NCBI GenBank assembly: GCA_029262915.1
Contig: JAJCYN010000337.1
Location: 1-8,265, forward strand
Direction: 5' to 3'
Origin: Flavobacteriales bacterium
Lineage (GTDB): Bacteria; Bacteroidota; Bacteroidia; Flavobacteriales_E; Vicingaceae
DNA: 8,265 nt
The notes beneath the pieces are model-generated. The model searched no databases. It saw only the letters and a program-made list of their open reading frames with translations, and had not been told where the DNA came from. Made by a program: the position numbers and the translations under genes. Below are positions 1-6,015 of this stretch, piece after piece. Numbering within the stretch: the first letter of the stretch is position 1; the number at the start of each line of letters is the position of its first letter.

Positions 1-74
1 ATGGTTGTAGACAACCTGTAGCCAATTAGACAAACAAGAGAAACGGAAAGCCGCTTAACTCTTTATAAAACAAG

Positions 75-151
75 TAGCCCCAAGGGGAATCGAACCCCTG
101 TTTCCGGCGTGAGAGGCCGGTGATAATTTAATTAATCGTTACACTTGGGCT
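75..151 (-). tRNA. tRNA-Glu(CTC)-like gene, degenerate 5' half
   Basis: Read on the minus strand, the 3' half is a good tRNA. The anticodon arm is CCGGC-CTCTCAC-GCCGG with anticodon CTC (111-113), the T-arm is AGGGG-TTCGATT-CCCCT, and the acceptor 3' strand is TGGGGCT with discriminator A at 75. The 5' half is weaker. The acceptor 5' strand AGCCCAA (145-151) pairs at six of seven positions with one A-G clash. The D-loop is AT-rich and lacks the conserved GG, and only a poor D-stem can be drawn. Total length is 77 nt and no CCA is encoded. It may be a divergent tRNA-Glu, a decaying pseudo-tRNA, or an attachment-site copy in which only the 3' half is a true tRNA sequence. Confidence 0.65.
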
Positions 152-226
152 TCCACAAACTATTGACTTAATATGAGTTGTTTGAATCCAGATGGATTTG
201 TTCAGCTCTTTTTTTATGCCCTTTGC

Positions 227-248
227 TGTGGGCAAATTGTGGGCAATT
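227..248. repeat. 11-bp tandem direct repeat, possible integrase arm-type sites
   Basis: Two head-to-tail units, TGTGGGCAAAT and TGTGGGCAATT, share the nonamer TGTGGGCAA at exactly one helical turn of spacing. They lie about 76 nt from the tRNA-like sequence at 75-151. Short direct repeats with helical phasing beside a tRNA are what arm-type binding sites of tyrosine recombinases look like. The repeat is seen directly; the role is inference. Confidence 0.45.
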
Positions 249-447
249 AATTTTGAGGACGGAGATAAAAGTGCAGTTTCGTAATACCGCACTTTAGTAC
301 CATTTTGGGAATAATCCAAATTTGTAAATCATGGATTTTGTAAATAAGAGATATGAAATACTTGGTTTATAACGAAAGATTGGGTAAATGGTAGAGAGCA
401 AAATTGTATAATAGGACGTTCTGTTTTTTACCTGTAGTCAAAAGGCG

Positions 448-463
448 ACTTGCCCCCTTTATG
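448..463 (+). repeat. direct repeat, left copy (flanks the 471-2267 gene)
   Basis: The 16-bp sequence ACTTGCCCCCTTTATG is identical to 2337-2352 in the same orientation. The pair encloses the membrane-protein gene almost exactly. In both copies a heptamer AGTCAAA lies just upstream (436-442 and 2331-2337), with six extra bases between the two parts in this left copy. This C-rich stretch is unusual in so AT-rich a neighbourhood. Confidence 0.8.
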
Positions 464-470
464 TAAAGTT

Positions 471-2267
471 ATGATCGAATCAATTTCGCAAATATTAATT
501 AAGTTTTTCCAAAATATTGTTAATTTTATCGAACCGTATTTGGAAAGTCTTGATCCGTCACTAATAGTAATTAAGTTTTTCCAGAATTTCATTAAATTTG
601 CCGAACCGTATTTGAAAAATCTTGATCCGTCACTTTTTCAGAATATAACTTTGGGTGTTTTGGCAATCTTCATCCCGTTTGCGATTGTTTTTTTAACAGA
701 TATTTTAAATTCAAAGAATGAGAGAAAAAGAAGCGAATTTGAAAAAATGGTTTTAAGCGATGAAGTTTTAGGGACAAAAAAAGTTTTTTGGCTTGCAATA
801 GGAAGCATAGGTTTCTTTGCTTTTTTTTCGGGAACTGATATTCCAACATCGGCAAAAATGTTTTCCATTATTGCGCTTTTCCTTTTAATTTCTCTCTTTT
901 GGTTACCATTTCAGAAAATATTAAGATTTTCAGAAGGGTATAAGCCTGAATTTGAAATAACATTTTTGAAAAAATTATGCTTTTCAAAATTACTCAAATA
1001 TAGAAACAAAGAAAAAGCTGAAAAAATGAAGCGCGCGTGGAAGTCTTTTTGGTCTGAAAACTCAGATGCTAATGAGAGAAAGTTTACGGAAATTTTCACA
1101 TCTCACATTGATGACGCTATAAAATTTGAAAAATTTGAACTTGCAATCCAGCTTTCCAAAACTTACGTGGATAATATTGAAAAACGAGACGTTTTTTCAA
1201 CTGGTGATCATGTTTTACCAAAAGTTTTTGAGTGGAATGAAATTTTTTGGAATTGTCATCAATCTCGATTAAAAACTAGTCAACTCGAAAAAAGAATTCA
1301 AAATTTATTTTCAGAAAGATTTTTCCCGACTTTTAGGAAAATGGCTTTGAGTATATTTAAAAAAAATAACTCAAAAACAGATTATTTCTGGAATTGGCAT
1401 TATTTTAGGACCGGGTTCTTCCAAGCAGTTATCAAGTCATTGCTAAAAGATGTGCATGCACCATACCAACTTTTTACTTACTTTGAACAACATATTAAAG
1501 AATGTGAAAAAAAATTAAAAAACATTGAAAATGAAAATGAGAGAAAAAAATATTCTCAATATATAAAAGGGATCAATTCAAGCTTCTACCCAACTTTTTT
1601 TAATGAAATAGATAAAGCGCCATCAAATTATGATATTTGGGAACATTATTTCCCCAAAGATTGGAAAATATCAACGGCAAACATTGATAATTGGAATTCG
1701 AAATTTATTTTGGATGAGTTTGTAAAGTGGTCGCGAAAACGAATATTTAAGAAGGATAATGATGCTCAATTTGATAATGATTTATCAGCAGTAATTAATG
1801 GCATTTTCCCAAATGTGCACTCATCATTATTCAAAGCCTTCTTGATGTTGTTTCATTCAACAGAAATAAAAAATGCCCTGGAAAAAGAGCCTAATTTTTT
1901 TATTTCAAGCATAAGTTTTTTTCAGTCGAGCTCTGAGGATGAACTTGCTGAAATGAGGAAAGAGAAAGAAATTTCTCAACAAGAAGAAACAATTCAAATT
2001 ATTTTAAACTATTTTTATTCTTGGAAGACTTTCAAATGGTACCAAGAAGATTTAACCGAAGATCAGTTTGAAAATTGGAAAAATTTTTCGGAGGAGGAAA
2101 GGCAGTCAATAATACAAAGAATCAGAAAAGAGAATTTAGAAAAAATGCGAAATAAAATTGAGAGTACGGAAATTAAAGAAATTTGCGAAGGTTTCGAGCA
2201 AAAAGATTTGCACAGAAGAGATTTTTTAGAGTTAGTTGAATTGTTGATTTTGGAAATAGAAAAGTAA
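471..2267 (+). CDS. membrane-anchored protein of unknown function with N-terminal tandem duplication
   Basis: I do not recognise this protein. From ATG 471 it is about 598 residues. The frame could open at TTG 450, but ATG 471 is preferred because 450 lies inside the direct repeat; neither has a clear Shine-Dalgarno site. Residues 10-33 and 34-57 are two copies of a 24-residue unit (IKFFQN..., then EPYL and LDPSL), matched by a 72-bp DNA duplication that is roughly four-fifths identical. Three hydrophobic segments follow at about 60-79, 104-121 and 131-147, then some 440 mostly helical, Lys/Glu/Phe/Trp-rich residues, presumably cytoplasmic. No catalytic motif is visible. It lies beside a tail-to-tail STAND-nuclease gene and is flanked by direct repeats, so an accessory, perhaps defence-related, role is possible but unproven. 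The gene is distinctly AT-rich. Confidence 0.85.
   Translation: MIESISQILIKFFQNIVNFIEPYLESLDPSLIVIKFFQNFIKFAEPYLKNLDPSLFQNITLGVLAIFIPFAIVFLTDILNSKNERKRSEFEKMVLSDEVLGTKKVFWLAIGSIGFFAFFSGTDIPTSAKMFSIIALFLLISLFWLPFQKILRFSEGYKPEFEITFLKKLCFSKLLKYRNKEKAEKMKRAWKSFWSENSDANERKFTEIFTSHIDDAIKFEKFELAIQLSKTYVDNIEKRDVFSTGDHVLPKVFEWNEIFWNCHQSRLKTSQLEKRIQNLFSERFFPTFRKMALSIFKKNNSKTDYFWNWHYFRTGFFQAVIKSLLKDVHAPYQLFTYFEQHIKECEKKLKNIENENERKKYSQYIKGINSSFYPTFFNEIDKAPSNYDIWEHYFPKDWKISTANIDNWNSKFILDEFVKWSRKRIFKKDNDAQFDNDLSAVINGIFPNVHSSLFKAFLMLFHSTEIKNALEKEPNFFISSISFFQSSSEDELAEMRKEKEISQQEETIQIILNYFYSWKTFKWYQEDLTEDQFENWKNFSEEERQSIIQRIRKENLEKMRNKIESTEIKEICEGFEQKDLHRRDFLELVELLILEIEK
498..641 (+). repeat. 72-bp tandem duplication inside the coding region
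   Basis: Units 498-569 and 570-641 are in-frame copies that encode the doubled 24-residue segment of the membrane protein. The first 63 bases of each unit match at about 54 positions by eye, and most differences fall at the unit ends. Conservation of the amphipathic IKFFQN and EPYL cores suggests the duplication is retained as protein sequence. Confidence 0.85.
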
Positions 2268-2336
2268 AAGGAGCTTTACTTGGAAACGAAAATTATAGGG
2301 ATATCTGCTTGCGACAATTAATTCGCTTACAGTCAA

Positions 2337-2352
2337 ACTTGCCCCCTTTATG
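2337..2352 (+). repeat. direct repeat, right copy
   Basis: This is the second copy of ACTTGCCCCCTTTATG, identical to 448-463. It lies 70 nt past the stop of the membrane-protein gene. Together the two copies bracket a 1.9-kb segment that carries one gene. Confidence 0.8.
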
Positions 2353-2376
2353 AATATATTTCCAAAGCTTCTCTAA

Positions 2377-2481
2377 GTCTCACCTAAAGAGGTTGCCGAT
2401 ATTGATCCAGATGCATATGATAAATTTATTGCGGTTGGATGCCTCAGTTTGGTCGGAATTGAATTTCAAAGTTTAATTTAG
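2377..2481 (+). pseudogene. C-terminal fragment of an unidentified gene
   Basis: An open stretch of 34 codons runs from just after an in-frame stop at 2374 to TAG 2479-2481. It encodes a protein-like segment (PKEVADIDPDAYDKFIAVG, then LSLVGIEF). It has no start codon or ribosome-binding site, its composition looks like protein rather than random AT-rich sequence, and it ends overlapping the stop of the convergent STAND gene by two bases. It is best read as the decayed tail of a gene whose front was lost, possibly when the flanking repeat or the 471 gene arrived. I do not recognise the family, and it could be a chance open frame. Confidence 0.35.
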
Positions 2482-4775
2482 CGATCATCCAAATTTTGGA
2501 AATAGTCGTCTATAGACTGCTGTTCCGTTTGCTCCTCTTGTTCCTCATATTTTTCTTCATATCGCCTTTCCCTCCAAACCTCCTGATCATAATCCGCCCG
2601 CATAGCTTCATTTTCATCAATCGCTATGAATTTCCCATCAATGTGGCTTATTGTCATATCAGCATTGATTTCAAAGTACTCAATAACACTTTCAAAAGTC
2701 ATTTTAAAATCATTTAATTCTGTCGAGTTATTACATTCCCAAATCTCGTCTTCAACTTGATTCTCTATGAATTCCTCAATAGTTTCTTTAACTCTTTCCT
2801 TATTGCTCTTATTTATTAACCCCGTATCCAAGGCACTAATTAGGCAATAGAAATCATTTATGTTGTCTATTCCTTTGATGAAAGAAACTATAATGTTCGA
2901 TATTTGAACTAAAATTGAATTAATTAAAACATTTCTATCCAATTTCTCTAACATATTCACTCCCACATCTACCCAGTCATCTATATATCCTATTTGAATT
3001 GGGTTAGCCGATATAGCAGAGTCCAATGTCTCCTTCATTAAATTTAATAAATCCAAGTTTTTAAATTTCGCAAATAAATTCAAATAAAGATGCAAACGAT
3101 ATGGATAACTTAAATCATTATTGATCAAATATTGACTCTGGGAGTGTCTCTCTAAGATATTAGGAGGGCTGTTTTTTAACCGTTTTAAATTCGTAATAAA
3201 TGTTTCTTGAGTTTCTAAAAAAAGTTCCTCATGTGCAGGATGGATAGAAAATATAAGCCAAACTATTTGACATTGTTTAAGCTTAGTCGCTGCAGATAAA
3301 AGATCGAGGATTACACTTTTATTAGATAAAACCCATAACTCAAGAAAGTCTTTGAGTGATGGGTTAGCAAACATAAGAAAATTATCTTCTGTAGTAATAA
3401 AACTTCCTAAAACTTCTTCAGATGCATTATTAAAATCTTCTGGCCTTATCCTTAGATTGTATTTTCCGCATGCATAAGAGTGATAGGAGTTAAAAACTTT
3501 ATGTAATTTTGAAGCATCCGCTTTTCCTCCCATACTTAGCAAGGCTAAAAGCAAGTTCCTTGCTGGAGCAGAAATTTGTTTTTCAAAAGGTTTTTTCCAC
3601 AGTTTTTTGGGATTATTTAGCGTTTCTATAAAAAAATCAGGATATTCTTTTGGGCTTATATTTTTAACAAAATTCTTGCCAGTAACCCATTCGATAACTC
3701 GGGGTATATAGTTTTCATGATTAATTATCGAATTGTAGGTTTTTGTATTAACAATCTCATCAATATATTCATCTTCTAATTCAGAAAAAAATAGGTGGTT
3801 ATAAAGAATTTTGGCTTTATCTATTTTTGTATAAGAAGAAATTTCTAAGCGATACTTATCATGAAATAAATTACTATTTTCAAATCTTTCACTGCTTTGA
3901 GAAGCTTGATTCAATATATAGTCACGCGAAGTAAGGATGATATGGGAATTTTTAGAATTTTTAATCAAGTTGATTAAATGTATTATGTCTACATCTGCAT
4001 TTTTATCAAACTTATCCCCATAATATGTGAGGCCCAAAAAATCATCATAATAATAAATTGTTGGAATGTCTGCCTTATACGTGTCGAAAGCATCACGTGG
4101 TAAACCAACCTCAATAGCGCGGAAATCATTTCCAATAAAATGATACAAAATCATTTCTGCAAGTGTGGTTTTCCCCACTCCCGGGTCTCCAGATATAATC
4201 GCAACTCGATGTTCATTAAGGATTTTTAAAACTTTTGGAAAACTGGCATTTTCCACAAACAAGGGAAGCTTAGATTTTACCCTTTCTACTAAGTACTCAG
4301 ACTTGGTTTCTACCGCATTATTTAAAACCCTGCTCAACACAGTGGTGCCACTTAACCAAAGCTTAAAGTGTTGAGTTTCAATTTCCTTATGAAGATTAAG
4401 TAAGTTATTTAAACTTTCTTGACCAATAACATCGTGATCATTCTTTATATATGGTTGAAATAATTCCTTAATATCAGATTTATTTTTTGCGGTCAAAGGT
4501 AAAGAAGTGCAAAATATATAACGGTTTGGAGATAGTTTTTTAACTTTATCAACTTCTTCCTTTTTTAACTTAGATAGAAGAGTTGATATCCCGGATTTTA
4601 GATAATGTTTGCATTGTATAATTGTCTTTTTATTATTTTTTAAAAGCCTAATATCAATTCCTTGATCTCTCCCAGGTTTAAACGTTTCCAAAGTTTCCCC
4701 TGTTTCTGCTTGCAGCAGGTCACGACAAAGATCTTCAAAATCTAGACTTGATAACTGTGAGAAGTCATAACTCAT
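2478..4775 (-). CDS. Mrr-like nuclease fused to an nSTAND3-type NTPase; putative anti-phage sensor
   Basis: This is a 765-residue protein. Residues ~8-125 are a restriction-endonuclease domain of the Mrr/PD-(D/E)XK type: a DFEDLCRDLL helix carrying Glu14, then GRDQGIDIR (Asp41) and IIQCKHY (Gln54, Lys56). A STAND P-loop NTPase follows: Walker A GDPGVGKTT (196-204), Walker B IYYYDDFLG (240-248) and a sensor-like HIILTSRDYIL (278-288), matching the nSTAND3 pattern. The remaining ~400 residues are helical and end in an acidic, Gln/Glu-rich tail (from ~730). Known Mrr-STAND proteins (for example some Avs proteins) detect phage products through the C-terminus, oligomerise and degrade DNA; that role here is inferred. 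ATG 4775 is kept because the nuclease domain begins at once, although the upstream Shine-Dalgarno is weak. It is transcribed alone, convergent with the left-hand gene. Confidence 0.9.
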   Translation of the reverse strand: MSYDFSQLSSLDFEDLCRDLLQAETGETLETFKPGRDQGIDIRLLKNNKKTIIQCKHYLKSGISTLLSKLKKEEVDKVKKLSPNRYIFCTSLPLTAKNKSDIKELFQPYIKNDHDVIGQESLNNLLNLHKEIETQHFKLWLSGTTVLSRVLNNAVETKSEYLVERVKSKLPLFVENASFPKVLKILNEHRVAIISGDPGVGKTTLAEMILYHFIGNDFRAIEVGLPRDAFDTYKADIPTIYYYDDFLGLTYYGDKFDKNADVDIIHLINLIKNSKNSHIILTSRDYILNQASQSSERFENSNLFHDKYRLEISSYTKIDKAKILYNHLFFSELEDEYIDEIVNTKTYNSIINHENYIPRVIEWVTGKNFVKNISPKEYPDFFIETLNNPKKLWKKPFEKQISAPARNLLLALLSMGGKADASKLHKVFNSYHSYACGKYNLRIRPEDFNNASEEVLGSFITTEDNFLMFANPSLKDFLELWVLSNKSVILDLLSAATKLKQCQIVWLIFSIHPAHEELFLETQETFITNLKRLKNSPPNILERHSQSQYLINNDLSYPYRLHLYLNLFAKFKNLDLLNLMKETLDSAISANPIQIGYIDDWVDVGVNMLEKLDRNVLINSILVQISNIIVSFIKGIDNINDFYCLISALDTGLINKSNKERVKETIEEFIENQVEDEIWECNNSTELNDFKMTFESVIEYFEINADMTISHIDGKFIAIDENEAMRADYDQEVWRERRYEEKYEEQEEQTEQQSIDDYFQNLDDR

Positions 4776-4904
4776 ATTTTATTTTCTTTTTAATTCTGAG
4801 AATAATAATTAATAAAATTTCTTTAATAAAGGGAGATAGTCCTTTTTTGACTTCACCTTAAATTTTGAGTTCTGTTGCCGGATGTTACCTGCTTAAAGAG
4901 GAAA

Positions 4905-4997
4905 ATGAAAGCAGTTGAGACTTTGGCACACGGATTCGCCGAAAACTTTCTTGTTACTTTAAAGCACTTAACCGCTTTAAATAATTTGTCTACTTAG
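4905..4997 (+). CDS. possible 30-residue ORF or gene remnant
   Basis: ATG 4905 follows AGAGG (4897-4901) at a short spacing and opens a 30-codon frame (MKAVETLAHGFAENFLVTLK, then HLTALNN) that ends at TAG 4995. Its composition is protein-like, but nothing else supports expression. It sits just before the tRNA-Thr terminator on the other strand. It could be a tiny peptide, a leftover N-terminus of a lost gene, or chance. Confidence 0.2.
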   Translation: MKAVETLAHGFAENFLVTLKHLTALNNLST

Positions 4998-5015
4998 TGC
5001 CTACTATAGAAAAAA

Positions 5016-5042
5016 GGTGTTATCGGGAAACCCATAACACCC
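5016..5042 (-). terminator. intrinsic terminator downstream of the tRNA-Thr remnant
   Basis: GGTGTTAT (5016-5023) pairs perfectly with ATAACACC (5035-5042), and GGG/CCC extends the stem inside. On the minus strand the hairpin is followed by six T residues (5010-5015 reads as A on the + strand). It lies 8 nt past the encoded CCA of the leftward tRNA-Thr fragment, where the terminator of an intact tRNA-Thr transcript would be. Confidence 0.85.
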
Positions 5043-5050
5043 TGAAAATA

Positions 5051-5095
5051 TGGAGCCAGCGGGTGGAATTTAACCGCCGACCTACTGATTACGAG
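5051..5095 (-). pseudogene. 3' half of tRNA-Thr(CGT); candidate attachment site
   Basis: On the minus strand this reads from the anticodon loop to CCA. It has loop CTCGTAA with anticodon CGT (5091-5093), the 3' anticodon strand TCAGT, variable loop AGGTC, T-arm GGCGG-TTAAATT-CCACC, acceptor strand CGCTGGC, discriminator T, and encoded CCA (5051-5053). The partner strands for the anticodon stem and acceptor are absent to the right, so the tRNA is broken in the anticodon loop. The T-stem has one mismatch and the T-loop has lost its conserved C, so it has begun to decay. This is the pattern of a distal att copy left by integration at a tRNA 3' end; the intact tRNA should lie past the integrase, outside the window. 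Confidence 0.8.
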
Positions 5096-5148
5096 TTATT
5101 ATCTCTCACACTCTTCTGACATTATCAAAAAAATATTTGGACCTCCTA

Positions 5149-5177
5149 TTGACAAGACAAGCCAACACTCCTATTAT
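5149..5177 (+). promoter_or_regulatory. near-consensus sigma-70-type promoter for the RHH gene
   Basis: A perfect TTGACA (5149-5154) is followed after exactly 17 bases by TATTAT (5172-5177), one base off consensus. Transcription would start near 5184, about 50 nt ahead of ATG 5235. It is the best promoter I can find in the window. Confidence 0.75.
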
Positions 5178-5203
5178 TACCAATATGACGATTGCAACAA
5201 GTG

Positions 5204-5216
5204 TGCACTTAGTGCA
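5204..5216. promoter_or_regulatory. palindrome in the leader; candidate operator
   Basis: TGCACT-T-AGTGCA is a perfect 13-bp inverted repeat between the inferred transcription start and the Shine-Dalgarno site at 5221. The partly overlapping AAGTGTGCACTT (5199-5210) is also near-palindromic. The position suits autoregulation by the adjacent RHH-like protein; a short RNA hairpin that limits translation is the alternative. Confidence 0.5.
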
Positions 5217-5234
5217 TTTTAGAGGAGGCTTTTG

Positions 5235-5618
5235 ATGGGTAGAATTCCAAAGGATAAGGAAACATTGACTCTTTATGTGTCTCCAGAGTGTAAGGAAAAG
5301 CTGAGGTGTCTGCAAAATCTATATCTACTGGCAAACAAGAAACTCTCAATAAGTGGCATTGTTGAAGATATGGTTAATTTTTTATACACCGTTGCTTATA
5401 TTTGCCAAAACAATATTTTCTGGAGATCTTTTATTAAGGTAGTTAAGTTTGTATCTATAGACGAAAAGCTAAAGTTAGAGATAGCTAATGTCCTAGAAAT
5501 CATCAACGATAAAAGCTTTGATGTTAAAGATGTGCTGACCGTTCCCGTAGATATGAAACAACGAGCAAAAGATGTACTAAAAGAAGAATTACTAGGAGTC
5601 AAAAAAGAGAAGAAATAA
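5235..5618 (+). CDS. ribbon-helix-helix-like small regulator
   Basis: This is a 127-residue protein. ATG 5235 is chosen over the TTG one codon earlier because AGAGGAGG (5221-5228) lies six bases upstream of it. Residues ~9-50 fit an RHH fold: a short strand ETLTLYVS, helix PECKEKLRCLQNLYLL, then a serine-capped second helix SISGIVEDMVNFLY. RHH proteins bind DNA as dimers through the paired strands and often repress their own operon or control copy number or transfer in plasmids and integrative elements. The remaining ~75 residues are helical and end in a Lys/Glu-rich tail; they match nothing I know. A strong promoter and a palindrome precede the gene. It is the first gene of the element inserted at tRNA-Thr. 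Assignment rests on pattern, not on a search. Confidence 0.75.
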   Translation: MGRIPKDKETLTLYVSPECKEKLRCLQNLYLLANKKLSISGIVEDMVNFLYTVAYICQNNIFWRSFIKVVKFVSIDEKLKLEIANVLEIINDKSFDVKDVLTVPVDMKQRAKDVLKEELLGVKKEKK

Positions 5619-5624
5619 AGCTGA

Positions 5625-5657
5625 GGTGGATGGAGTCTACGCCAAGCAGACTCCACC
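5625..5657. repeat. stem-loop after the RHH gene
   Basis: TGGAGTCT (5631-5638) pairs with AGACTCCA (5648-5655) around a 9-nt loop; GGTGG at 5625-5629 could pair with CCACC at 5653-5657 as a competing extension. No T-run follows on either strand, so it is not a standard terminator. It may end or attenuate the RHH transcript, or belong to the origin/transfer region to the right. Confidence 0.5.
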
Positions 5658-5693
5658 CGGTATTGTCAATAATCCGTGGAAGGAATAGTAACA

Positions 5694-5954
5694 ATGGGAA
5701 AATTGTATCCTGATTCTGCTTTACTGTCAAAATTTACAGGCAACATCATTAAAGAAAATATTGGCTCTATGTGCGCTCAATGCGTGTGTGGGGCCTTTTT
5801 TATTTCCTGCATGTATTACAGAGGGATGTCGCTGAAATTCCCTTCGGAGCCGCCTGCCTTCATCCTAGCTGAGGTAGGCGGTGGAGAAGGGAATTTCACA
5901 ATTCCCTTTGGTGAGCCTGACTTATTAACTAGAGAAATTTATCAATCATATTAA
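5694..5954 (+). CDS. small hypothetical protein, 86 residues
   Basis: ATG 5694 follows GGAAGG (5678-5683) at a workable distance; an upstream GTG at 5676 in the same frame has no such support. The first half (MGKLYPDSALLSK, then a Cys-containing CAQCVCGAFFISCMYY stretch at about 28-43) looks protein-like and is somewhat hydrophobic, perhaps membrane-associated. The second half is encoded by one of the large stem-loops (5833-5898) and is Pro/Gly-rich, so its sequence may be set by DNA structure rather than protein function. It lies between the RHH gene and the rep gene, where plasmids and filamentous-phage-like elements often carry tiny proteins. I do not recognise it, and it may be partly or wholly spurious. 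Confidence 0.45.
   Translation: MGKLYPDSALLSKFTGNIIKENIGSMCAQCVCGAFFISCMYYRGMSLKFPSEPPAFILAEVGGGEGNFTIPFGEPDLLTREIYQSY
5833..5898. repeat. large stem-loop 1 of the pre-rep array
   Basis: TGAAATTCCCTT (5833-5844) pairs perfectly with AAGGGAATTTCA (5887-5898). After a 5x5 internal loop, CCGCCTGCC (5850-5858) pairs with GGTAGGCGG (5873-5881) with one G-T wobble, leaving a 14-nt apical loop. A further AATTCCCTT follows at about 5900. It overlaps the end of the small ORF. Confidence 0.85.
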
Positions 5955-5957
5955 CAT

Positions 5958-6015
5958 CTTCGCCTCATTTGTGTCGGATCGCGCCACTGCACGAGGAGAC
6001 ACGAATGAGGCGGAG
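5958..6015. repeat. stem-loop 2 of the pre-rep array
   Basis: CGCCTCATTTGTGTC (5961-5975) pairs with GACACGAATGAGGCG (5998-6012) over 15 positions with a single G-T wobble. Three further pairs are possible (5958-5960 with 6013-6015). The 22-nt loop is GC-rich. There is no T-run, so it is more likely an origin or packaging structure than a terminator. Confidence 0.85.

Larger units (their letters stand above)
152..470. other. intergenic gap without a convincing gene
   Basis: No coding region is supported here. The stretch contains an 11-bp tandem repeat at 227-248 and a small inverted repeat (AAAGTGC at 268-274 with GCACTTT at 289-295). A TATAAT hexamer at 407-412 could be a -10 element for the gene at 471, but no good -35 element lies at the right distance. 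The last bases hold the left copy of a 16-bp direct repeat (448-463). An open frame on the minus strand over the left part overlaps the tRNA-like sequence and shows no family resemblance, so it is not called. Confidence 0.6.

Noticed and set aside
4..17. Small palindrome GGTTGT-AG-ACAACC at the window start
   Set aside because: It is short and isolated, with no gene context visible to the left; too little to call an operator or terminator.
128..319. 63-codon open frame on the minus strand
   Set aside because: It overlaps the tRNA-like sequence and the tandem repeat, has no clear ribosome-binding site and resembles no family I know. It could be an integrase tail, but nothing visible supports that.
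407..412. TATAAT as a promoter for the 471 gene
   Set aside because: No -35 hexamer at 16-18 bp and no extended -10 TGn; in AT-rich DNA a lone TATAAT is weak evidence.
450..470. TTG start for the membrane protein at 450
   Set aside because: It falls inside the direct repeat and adds only seven residues; ATG 471 is simpler, though neither start has a good Shine-Dalgarno.
638..1099. Minus-strand open frames opposite the membrane protein
   Set aside because: They are shadows of the AT-rich membrane-protein gene, with no start signals of their own.
5106..5315. Minus-strand frame across the RHH promoter and start
   Set aside because: It runs through a strong + strand promoter and the RHH start; its composition is not protein-like.
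5625..5657. Stem-loop after the RHH gene as a terminator
   Set aside because: The stem is real, but no T-run follows on either strand, so it is listed only as a stem-loop.
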